Assembly: GCA_023444055.1 (NCBI GenBank)
Contig: JAEZRV010000026.1
Location: forward strand, 1-46,550
Source: Bacillota bacterium
Lineage (GTDB): Bacteria; Bacillota; Clostridia; Acetivibrionales; DSM-1351
Direction of reading: 5' to 3'
Length of the DNA: 46,550 nucleotides
The translations under genes and the position numbers were made by a program. Numbering within the stretch: the stretch's first letter is position 1; each line of letters opens with the position of its first letter. This document shows positions 34,591 to 42,166 of this stretch, piece after piece. The notes beneath the pieces were generated by a model. That model saw only the letters and a list, made by a program, of their open reading frames with translations. It was not told the DNA's origin and did no database searches.

Positions 34591-35826
34591 CTAGTCTTTC
34601 TGGCTGAATCTCGGGAAGTTTGTAAGAGCTTCCATACCATCTTTATGAACAACTATAGGATCTTCTGTTCTAACACCAATTAAGTCTTCATTAATAGCAC
34701 TTAGTTCATAAGCAAATGTCTGACCTTCAACAAGAACATCATTTGAGTCTGGCCCGATAATTGGCATTTCTTCTTCAGGGTCCATACCTGTTCCGTGAGG
34801 TCCAAGTCTTCCTTCGCTAGGAGAAACAAGGTACTTGGTAATATTTTCTTTGCCCGCAGCCTCGCGAATAACAGCATCCGCTTCCTTACCTGTCATACCT
34901 GCTTTAATATTTACTAATCCATATTCAAATACTCTGTTTAAGGATTCAAGTAACTTAATTTGTTCCTTTGGAACATTCTTTCCGAATACTATTGTTCTTG
35001 CACTATCTGAGCAATAACCGTTAATCCTAACACCATGATCCATCATTACAAGATTTCCTCTTGTTATTTGCTTGTCAGTTGGACGTTTGAACAATGAAAG
35101 GAGGTTTTCACCGGTCTGAACCATTATATCAAATGCTATTCCATGTCCACCTGCAGCAAACATTGCTGAATATACAAGGCTCTGAGCTTCCTTTTCGGTA
35201 AGACCGTCATCAAGGATATCATACAACATCTGTGCACCCTTGTCTGCTACTTCACCTGCTCTTCTCATAGTTCTCAATTCTTTTTCAGTCTTTATGGACT
35301 TGTAATATTCAATAATATTGCTCTGTACTATCTCAGAGTCAGGTATTCCTTTTTTAATTTCTACAAATGTTTCTAAGTCACAGAAAGTATATCCGCAAAG
35401 ACCTACCTTCTTAAGAGGATTTTTCTTTGTGAAATCCTTGAGGAACTTGCTTAGTTCTCCCCTAATTTCTCTTATGTCGTCTCCAAGGTACTTCATTGCT
35501 GATTCTTCATGTGCTGAACGAATCTGGCTATCTGGAAGGAAGAATACAGGGTCGCAGCCAGGTGCAAGGAATACTATTTCAGGCTGTGGGTATATTCCAT
35601 CAATTGTACGATAGTCTACGAGCCATCTAACATTACTCATTCTGTAGCAGTCACCGAATACCAGTAATGCATCCAGACCATCCTCAACAAGTTTCTTCTT
35701 TGCTCTTTCAACACGTTCTTTGTACTCAGCACCAGTAATTTCTTCGCCGAAGCCATCCCATTTACTTTCATTAATTATCTGAGCAAATTTTGAAGGTAAA
35801 AAATCTCTAATTTTTTGTGAAATCAT
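34591..35826 (-). CDS. M24 metallopeptidase (aminopeptidase P/creatinase family)
   Basis: 411 residues. The N-terminal domain (1-175) is creatinase-like, and the pita-bread domain carries the full dinuclear metal set Asp263 (MMDHGVRINGY), Asp274 (SDSART), His344 (GPHGTG), Glu374 (FAYELSA) and Glu388 (VRTEDPI). The family cleaves Xaa-Pro bonds or, in creatinase and DMSP-lyase relatives, other C-N or C-S bonds. It is soluble with no signal. It follows the binding-protein gene by 94 bp in a sugar-type transport operon, an odd place for a peptidase, so a hydrolase acting on the imported compound is possible. RBS AAGGAG. Confidence 0.85.
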   Translation of the reverse strand: MISQKIRDFLPSKFAQIINESKWDGFGEEITGAEYKERVERAKKKLVEDGLDALLVFGDCYRMSNVRWLVDYRTIDGIYPQPEIVFLAPGCDPVFFLPDSQIRSAHEESAMKYLGDDIREIRGELSKFLKDFTKKNPLKKVGLCGYTFCDLETFVEIKKGIPDSEIVQSNIIEYYKSIKTEKELRTMRRAGEVADKGAQMLYDILDDGLTEKEAQSLVYSAMFAAGGHGIAFDIMVQTGENLLSLFKRPTDKQITRGNLVMMDHGVRINGYCSDSARTIVFGKNVPKEQIKLLESLNRVFEYGLVNIKAGMTGKEADAVIREAAGKENITKYLVSPSEGRLGPHGTGMDPEEEMPIIGPDSNDVLVEGQTFAYELSAINEDLIGVRTEDPIVVHKDGMEALTNFPRFSQKD

Positions 35827-35920
35827 AACATATTCTCCTTTTATTAATTAATATTTTTATTTAAATTTACTGTATTAACAGTAAAAACCTTAAACAATTA
35901 CTAATTCTAATAACCTTGAC

Positions 35921-37105
35921 TTATTTATAGTTTTCCTTTGCTGCAAGTGCCCAATCAGTATAAGCTGCCACAACATCTACGTTGCTCTTATCAATTACAT
36001 TTGTAGGAATGTTTAATATCTTATCAACACTATATCCAAGTATTTCATGCATGAATATTGCTTTTACCAGCTCACGGCCCTGATCAACAGGTCCAACATT
36101 AACCGTTGCGGTCAGATTGCCGTTACGTATTGCATCATAGCCAGATTTAAGTCCGTCAGCTCCTATAACCATGATACCGCTTTTACCATCCCACATTTTT
36201 AAGCCACGTGCCTGTACAGCCTGTGCTGCGCCCTGTGCCATTTCTTCATTTTCTCCGTAAATCAAGTTAACATCTGGGTTTGCTGCAAGTAAATTTTCAG
36301 CAGCACGCATTCCTTTGTCACGTACATAGTCTCCACGTTGTTCTCCAACAATCTGCATGTCAGGATACTTCTTTATTGCTTCCATAAATCCGTTTTTACG
36401 AGCAGTTGACCAGTGTCCCTGTAAACCCCAAATCAGAAGGATCTTACCCTTACCATTCAGCTTCTGAGCAGCGTATTCACCAACAAGATATCCTGATTGG
36501 TATGTATTGTTGTAGCCAACAACTGAAACTGTATTTATTTCTGTTTCTTTCCATAATTCAGCAGGCATATTAAACATATAAACATTTGAACCAGCATCTT
36601 CTGCCTTTTTGTAAACTGAATTCATGGATGCATAGTCACCAGCTGAACATACAGCTATAGCATCATATTTTTTTGAAGTCCAGTTTTCAATTGTAGCGAC
36701 CTGTGATTCTACAGCTTCGTGTTCGCTTGGAGATGCAAAGTCAAATTGAAAGTTTACCCCAAAACGATCGTGTAACTCATTCATTTCTGTATAAGCTCCG
36801 TGCTGAATTATATCGTAAAACTCTGAAGCAGCAGGAGGTGTAAATCCTATTTTTATAGTTTTGCCCTCAGCAACCTTACGTACAGCCGCCTCAAAGTTTG
36901 CATCCCCCCACTCGTAAACATTACCGGTAGAAGATTCTACAGATGTTTGTGCAGAGGAAGCACCGCTATCAGTCGTTGCTGTTCCATTGCTTCCGCAGCC
37001 TGCCAAAACACCCGCTATTAAGATAATTGAAAGAAAGATTGCTAAACTAGATTTCAAACCCTTTATCATTTTGCCTGATCGCTTGCCATTGAACTTAAAC
37101 ATCAT
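35921..37105 (-). CDS. Lipoprotein solute-binding protein of a sugar ABC importer
   Basis: 394 residues beginning MMFKFNGKRSGK, then a hydrophobic core and lipobox LAGC-G (Cys about 38), so it is lipid-anchored outside the membrane. After a Ser/Thr-rich linker comes a type I periplasmic-binding fold (IKIGFTPPAASEFYDII, IIGADGL-type hinge VIGADGLKSGYDAIR, VNVGPVDQGRELV). The same domain is duplicated in both LacI fusion regulators. GGAGG lies seven bases before the ATG pair. It follows the second permease and should deliver a monosaccharide or related compound. The ligand is unknown. Confidence 0.9.
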   Translation of the reverse strand: MMFKFNGKRSGKMIKGLKSSLAIFLSIILIAGVLAGCGSNGTATTDSGASSAQTSVESSTGNVYEWGDANFEAAVRKVAEGKTIKIGFTPPAASEFYDIIQHGAYTEMNELHDRFGVNFQFDFASPSEHEAVESQVATIENWTSKKYDAIAVCSAGDYASMNSVYKKAEDAGSNVYMFNMPAELWKETEINTVSVVGYNNTYQSGYLVGEYAAQKLNGKGKILLIWGLQGHWSTARKNGFMEAIKKYPDMQIVGEQRGDYVRDKGMRAAENLLAANPDVNLIYGENEEMAQGAAQAVQARGLKMWDGKSGIMVIGADGLKSGYDAIRNGNLTATVNVGPVDQGRELVKAIFMHEILGYSVDKILNIPTNVIDKSNVDVVAAYTDWALAAKENYK

Positions 37106-37202
37106 ATTTTCCTCCAGTCAAATTTTAAATTTTTAACTTTTTCTGACACTATTTTAGGGTTGTGCATTTGCCTTCTAACTTAAAAATCAGTACAGAAACG
37201 TA

Positions 37203-37228
37203 ACTTACATAATTTTGTTCACCTCCTA
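37203..37228 (-). promoter_or_regulatory. Strong SD followed by an ATG-TAA start-stop
   Basis: Between the second permease and the binding-protein gene the minus strand shows AGGAGGTG (37227-37220), nine bases, ATG (37210-37208) and then TAA (37207-37205). A perfect ribosome site would initiate and terminate at once. It may be a regulatory minigene or a relic of a lost reading frame. Confidence 0.45.
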
Positions 37229-37269
37229 GACCAGAGCTGTATTTAGTTTTAATAGAAATTTATAGAATT

Positions 37270-38277
37270 TTATTGTTGCTTTTTTGAAGTATGTGATAGA
37301 CGTTCCAATGAAACGGCTGCTAAGATGATGATACCTTCAACTATTGTTTCCCATGATGGATTAATGTTGGCTATATTCATAGCATTTTTAATCATGAAAA
37401 GAACAATTGCTCCTAGAAGGGTACCTACCAAACTACCCTTACCACCGGCCAGGCTTGTGCCTCCGATAACTGATGCAGCTATAGCTTCTAATTCATAGTT
37501 GCTACCCATTTCCGGATGTACCGTCGTTAATCGTGACGACAGGAGAATTCCTGCTATGGCTGACAATAAACCAGATAAAGCGTATACCTTTATTCTTAGA
37601 CTGTCTACATTAATACCAGATATACGTACAGACTCTTCATTACTTCCTAACGCTAACACATGACGTCCAAATCTCATTTTTCTATACACGAATAGTAAAA
37701 TAATGAAAATCAGCAATGCTACAATAACACTAAAAGGTACTGCCAAAACTCGGCCCTGACCCAAAAAGCCAAAATTATCTTTCATATACCCCTGAAAAGG
37801 GATGGCCTTAGTCCAAATATATAAGATACCACGTGCAATACTCATCATAGCCAGTGTTGCAACAAAAGGTATGATCTTAAGTTTAGTTATCATAAGTCCA
37901 TTTAAAACACCTATAAGCATACCCAAAACAAGACCGGCTAAAATCGCCACAAAAATATTGACATTGTTTGTAATTAACCACGCGGTCATACCACCGGATA
38001 TCCCAAGCACAGATCCTACAGATAAATCAATACCACCGGTTGAAAGTACGAAGGTCATACCAAATGCTAAAATCATTACAAACACTGATTGCTGCAATAC
38101 GTAAATTAAATTATTATAGGAAAGAAAATGGCTTGAAATACCTGTCATTACTGCCATAATTACTATTAGAAAAACAACCAGAACTATTATTTGACGGTCA
38201 ACACCTGCGAGAAACTGTAATACTTTTGGTTTTTCCGAAACCGGTTCTGTGGCGGACTTTTCATATTTGTTAATCAT
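37270..38277 (-). CDS. RbsC/AraH-type ABC permease (2)
   Basis: 335 residues with about eight to ten membrane helices after a cytoplasmic N-terminus (to residue 28). The permease signature AYDLSVGS-like segment is STGGIDLSVGSVLGISGG, and VALGSNEESVRISGIN and GGTSLAGGKGSLVGTLLGA are typical of BPD_transp_2 sugar permeases. It is closely similar to the first permease, so the channel is probably a heterodimer of the two. RBS AGGGGG. It lies 45 bp after permease 1. Confidence 0.9.
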   Translation of the reverse strand: MINKYEKSATEPVSEKPKVLQFLAGVDRQIIVLVVFLIVIMAVMTGISSHFLSYNNLIYVLQQSVFVMILAFGMTFVLSTGGIDLSVGSVLGISGGMTAWLITNNVNIFVAILAGLVLGMLIGVLNGLMITKLKIIPFVATLAMMSIARGILYIWTKAIPFQGYMKDNFGFLGQGRVLAVPFSVIVALLIFIILLFVYRKMRFGRHVLALGSNEESVRISGINVDSLRIKVYALSGLLSAIAGILLSSRLTTVHPEMGSNYELEAIAASVIGGTSLAGGKGSLVGTLLGAIVLFMIKNAMNIANINPSWETIVEGIIILAAVSLERLSHTSKKQQ

Positions 38278-38322
38278 TTATATCCCCCTTTTACTAAAAC
38301 GACTAAATACTAAAAGATATAA

Positions 38323-39276
38323 TTATACTGTATCAGCACTTGATTTACGTAAACCATCAACAGTTACAGCTATAATTATTATCAAACCCGTAATTACCAT
38401 TCGATAGAACTGGTTTACAGACAAAAGATCCAATGCGTTAGATACCATTGCAAGTATAACAGCTCCAATGGCAGTACCTGCAATACTTCCCTTACCTCCC
38501 GACATACTTGTGCCGCCAACAACTGCCGCTGCTATAGATTGCATTTCGTAGGATCTTCCCATTTCAGGTTGAACCGAGGTCAATCTGGATGCTAGAATAA
38601 TTCCTGAAATAGACGCTAGCACGCCTGCCAGAGTATATACCCATATTTTAACTTTATCTGTGTTTACTCCTGACAGCTTTGCAGCTTCTTCATTAGAGCC
38701 AACTGCTACAACGTTACGTCCGAAACTTGTCCAGTTGAAAAGGAAATAGCTAAGAATAAAAACTATTGCAGTTATCCAAACAGGCATTGGTATGCCCAAA
38801 AAATATCCCTGTGCTATGAATTCAAAGCTACTTGTTGCAAAATTGGTAATTGGCTGATCAATAGTAGCTACCATAAGCAATCCACGCGCTATGGTTAGCA
38901 TAGAAAATGTTACAAGAAAAGGAGCTATCTTTACTTTTGTGACCAAGAAACCATTAATCGCTCCAATCAGAGCACCTAGCAGTATTCCTAACAGTATTGC
39001 CAGCCACATATTAAGTCCCATCATCATAAACCATCCTGTTACACCACCGCATAGTCCCAATACCGAACCTACGGAAAGATCGATACCTCCGGCTGTCAGA
39101 ACAAACATCATTCCAAAAGAAACCAGCATTACGAAAACAGATTGTAACAGTAAATTCGAAATATTGTCAACTGTCAGAAAATAGGGAGATATGATTGACA
39201 TAAGGATAAATAGTAAAACCAAAATAATGAACACGCCTATCCCTTCACGTGTCAAGAATCGAATTATTTTTTTCAT
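38323..39276 (-). CDS. RbsC/AraH-type ABC permease (1)
   Basis: About 317 residues starting MKKIIRFLTREGIGVFIILVLLF; an upstream in-frame ATG at 39351 lies within the ATPase gene and is unlikely. The start at 39276 has GGAGG and follows the ATPase stop by one base, so translation is coupled. Signatures: TAGGIDLSVGSVLGLCGG, VAVGSNEEAAKLSGVN, GGTSMSGGKGSIAGTAIGA. It forms the membrane channel with permease 2. Confidence 0.9.
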   Translation of the reverse strand: MKKIIRFLTREGIGVFIILVLLFILMSIISPYFLTVDNISNLLLQSVFVMLVSFGMMFVLTAGGIDLSVGSVLGLCGGVTGWFMMMGLNMWLAILLGILLGALIGAINGFLVTKVKIAPFLVTFSMLTIARGLLMVATIDQPITNFATSSFEFIAQGYFLGIPMPVWITAIVFILSYFLFNWTSFGRNVVAVGSNEEAAKLSGVNTDKVKIWVYTLAGVLASISGIILASRLTSVQPEMGRSYEMQSIAAAVVGGTSMSGGKGSIAGTAIGAVILAMVSNALDLLSVNQFYRMVITGLIIIIAVTVDGLRKSSADTV

Positions 39277-39277
39277 A

Positions 39278-40804
39278 TTATTTATTTCCTCCCGAAGCGT
39301 ACAACGTAATATTTTCCTCTGTAGCCTCTTCACGAGAGAATTCATGTACAAACTGTCCTTTATGCATTACATAAATTCTATCACTGAGTCCCATCAATTC
39401 AGGAAGTTCCGAGGATACCAAAAGTACACCTCCTCCATTACGTACAAAATTAGTTATCTGATTATAAACCTCAACTTTAGCTCCAACATCAATCCCCTGC
39501 GTTGGCTCATCAAAAATTAATATCTTTGGCTTCGTGAACAACCATCTGGCCAAAATTACTTTCTGCTGATTTCCACCGCTTAAGAATCTTACTTTGCGGT
39601 TCATGGAAGGAGTCTTAATTCCAAGAAGTTTTATATGATCAGCAGCAATTTGTGCTTCTTTTCTCTTCTTGAGTATAAATTTACCTAAGAGAATATTTTT
39701 TAATGCCGCTAAAGTTATGTTGTGTTTTATAGATAGATCAATCAACGCACCATGCAACTTTCGGTTTTCAGGTAAAAGTCCAATTCCGGCATTTATTGCT
39801 TCTCTTGGTGAGCGAATTGTATAGGCTTTGTTATCTACCGTTATTTCTCCGGAGTCAACTGGATCAGCACCAACAATAGCCCTCACGGTCTCTGTTCTTC
39901 CTGAACCAGCCAGTCCTGCAATCCCTACAATTTCACCCCGTCTTACATAAAGGTTTATATCTTTAAGAACATTTTTGCGGTTGAGGCCCGAAACCTTCAA
40001 AACCTCTTTACCTATAGGTACAGTTTCCTTAGGAACCAAATTCGATAACGGTCTACCCACCATCATTGAAACCAATTGCTCAACACTTGTATCTTCAGCA
40101 TTTATTGTAGTAACATTTCTACCGTCCCTCATTACTGTGATTCTATCAACAAGACCGAATAGTTCACGTAAGTGATGTGAAATGTAAATAACTGAAACTC
40201 CGTTTTTTTTCATCATTTTAATAAAATCGAATAATATTCCTCTTTCATTTTCTGCAAGAGCAGCTGTAGGTTCATCCATTATAACAACTGAAGCTTGCAC
40301 AGAGAGTGCTTTAACAATTTCAATCACACGATTTTTTAATGCGCCTAACTCTATAACCGGCTTTTTTAAATCCTCTACTGTTGAAAAGAAATTTCTGTAG
40401 AGCTTCTCGGTTTCCTGTAACATTGCTTTCTCATCCATTGGTTGAAGCAGCTTTCCGAGCGCTGGCCAAACCTTTTCTCTACCTAGATAAACATTTTCTA
40501 CTGCATTCAGATGCGGAGCCAAAGAGGGCTCTTGAAAAATGGTATTTATACCAAGCCTTTGAGCGTGAGCAATGTCGCGTAAATCAACAACCTTTCCTCC
40601 AATCCTCATCTCACCGCTATCCTTACGGTATAAGCCAGATAATATCTTTATCAGAGTAGACTTACCAGCACCATTTTCACCTACAAGTGCTAATACTTCT
40701 CCTTTTCTAACTTCCAGCGAAACATTATCAAGTGCTAATACACCAGGGAACCTTTTTGTAATCCCTTTCATTGAAATTAGTACATTATCATCTTCAACTT
40801 TCAT
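39278..40804 (-). CDS. Sugar ABC transporter ATPase, duplicated RbsA/XylG type
   Basis: 508 residues with two nucleotide-binding domains. NBD1 has Walker A GENGAGKST (42-50), Walker B VVIMDEPTAAL and a degenerate signature (LGALKNRVIEIVKAL instead of LS-x-GQ). NBD2 has the usual degenerate Walker A GLAGSGRTE and an intact signature LSGGNQQKVILARWL with ILIFDEPTQGIDVG. This is the standard pattern of simple-sugar importers. It is the first gene of the operon and is preceded by a long leader running to a promoter at about 41.35 kb. Confidence 0.92.
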   Translation of the reverse strand: MKVEDDNVLISMKGITKRFPGVLALDNVSLEVRKGEVLALVGENGAGKSTLIKILSGLYRKDSGEMRIGGKVVDLRDIAHAQRLGINTIFQEPSLAPHLNAVENVYLGREKVWPALGKLLQPMDEKAMLQETEKLYRNFFSTVEDLKKPVIELGALKNRVIEIVKALSVQASVVIMDEPTAALAENERGILFDFIKMMKKNGVSVIYISHHLRELFGLVDRITVMRDGRNVTTINAEDTSVEQLVSMMVGRPLSNLVPKETVPIGKEVLKVSGLNRKNVLKDINLYVRRGEIVGIAGLAGSGRTETVRAIVGADPVDSGEITVDNKAYTIRSPREAINAGIGLLPENRKLHGALIDLSIKHNITLAALKNILLGKFILKKRKEAQIAADHIKLLGIKTPSMNRKVRFLSGGNQQKVILARWLFTKPKILIFDEPTQGIDVGAKVEVYNQITNFVRNGGGVLLVSSELPELMGLSDRIYVMHKGQFVHEFSREEATEENITLYASGGNK

Positions 40805-41333
40805 CCATTATCCCTCATTTCTGGCTAATTACATAAAACACAAATAATATTGGCCCTTTCTACATTACAATCGTTGCTTACCGTATCCAAGAATCGCTTT
40901 TGCTTTAATAGTCAACTAATAAAATGAGTTGGGACTACAATTAAATATTTTTCTTCATAAATAACGTAACCCAAAAATCAACCAATACCGACTATCACAA
41001 AACCTTTTGCAAAAATATATTAAAAATAAAAGTGTAAAAAATTAGCAAATCGTAAACCAAGAACGATATTATGTAAACAAATAACTATAGAATTAAGAAT
41101 TAATTATTAAAAACTGACAATACTTACATTGTTATCTTATAAAAAGTACTGTCGAAAGCTATAACTACATTATTTTTGAGCTGATAAATAAAAAATTTGC
41201 TAAGACGATTTATATGTAGTATCCCCCCCATTTGCCAGAACTTGTTTAAAAGGTAATACAGTACTGGGTTTATAGATTGTCATAAAATTTCTGTTGCTGA
41301 TTTGAAATCAAACTTTCAAGTTACGTTGTATTT
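40805..41333 (-). promoter_or_regulatory. Long 5' leader of the transport operon
   Basis: About 520 bases separate the predicted start point (near 41325) from the ATPase ATG. No coding frame is evident; the region is AT-rich with a C-run at 41223-41230 and a short palindrome CAGTACTG near 41260. It may hold operators for the LacI-fusion regulators or a structured leader, but no known riboswitch was recognised. Confidence 0.4.
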
Positions 41334-41362
41334 ATAATACATGGATTTTTTCTCTGTGTCAA
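41334..41362 (-). promoter_or_regulatory. Promoter of the ABC transport operon
   Basis: Minus strand TTGACA (41362-41357), 17 bases, TATTAT (41339-41334). It has good hexamers and ideal spacing, and is the only strong candidate upstream of the ATPase gene. Confidence 0.6.
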
Positions 41363-41740
41363 TATATTTTCTAAGAATTATTTCATTTTTTCTAGGTTTT
41401 TCTGACTTTTTTTCATATCATACTGACATTTTCTTTGTTTTTCAACCAATCGATTGACATATGGCAGCTTTTTTCTCATCATATGTATTAATATTTACAT
41501 TTTAGCCTAGTAGTTTTTTGTTCAAATTATCTAATAGCATGAGGTATTTTACAATAATTACTATATAACAACAGATATTAGGCCGTTTTCTTTCTTGTTT
41601 TAGCTGATACTTATCTGGATAATCTATAGATTTTTTGAGATAATTTTCTGAAATTTCTGGATTATTTTTAGAAAGTATTGATATAATCTTTATGAAGTAT
41701 TACAATATCATTAACACTTCATAGCGGAGGTAATTTTTCT

Positions 41741-41986
41741 ATGTTACAGATACATGTTTGTGTAGGAAATGCATGTCAGTTGAAAGGGTCACTTAAAGTA
41801 ATAGAAGCTTTAAAAGAACTAATTAGTAAAAATCATCTAGAAAACAAGGTAGTACTGTTTGAATCTTTTTGCATGGGACACTGCAGGCGAGGAGTAGCTA
41901 TCAAAATCGGCGACGAATATGTCATGAACACCAATGTTTCAAATATTGAAGAAATATTTGACGAATATATTTTATTCAAGTTATAA
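41741..41986 (+). CDS. Thioredoxin-like [2Fe-2S] ferredoxin
   Basis: 81 residues with four cysteines in the pattern C-x4-C...C-x3-C (HVCVGNACQLKGS and ESFCMGHCRRGV), which ligates the [2Fe-2S] cluster of thioredoxin-like ferredoxins and the NuoE/HydA-associated subunit. It is a small electron carrier of the cytoplasm, common next to hydrogenase or NADH-oxidoreductase genes in clostridia, but none is nearby here. RBS GGAGG precedes the ATG by nine bases. It is monocistronic, ended by the strong hairpin at 42063. Confidence 0.85.
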   Translation: MLQIHVCVGNACQLKGSLKVIEALKELISKNHLENKVVLFESFCMGHCRRGVAIKIGDEYVMNTNVSNIEEIFDEYILFKL

Positions 41987-42062
41987 CTGAAACTTCGCTC
42001 TAGGTGCCAGTAGCGATTCAATTCTGGTCACCAACAATGTTATTAGGCCTATGATTTCCATA

Positions 42063-42108
42063 AATAAGAAAGACCTCTAAAGAGTCATCTTGAGAGGTCT
42101 TTCTTATT
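42063..42108. terminator. Bidirectional intrinsic terminator
   Basis: A perfect 16-bp stem, AATAAGAAAGACCTCT (42063-42078) and AGAGGTCTTTCTTATT (42093-42108), with T-rich tails on both strands. It serves the ferredoxin gene from the left and the second LacI fusion from the right. Confidence 0.88.
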
Positions 42109-42166
42109 GTTTATACATATCTATGTTAGTCATTATTTAGATTAAACACTATAATTAATCCGACCA

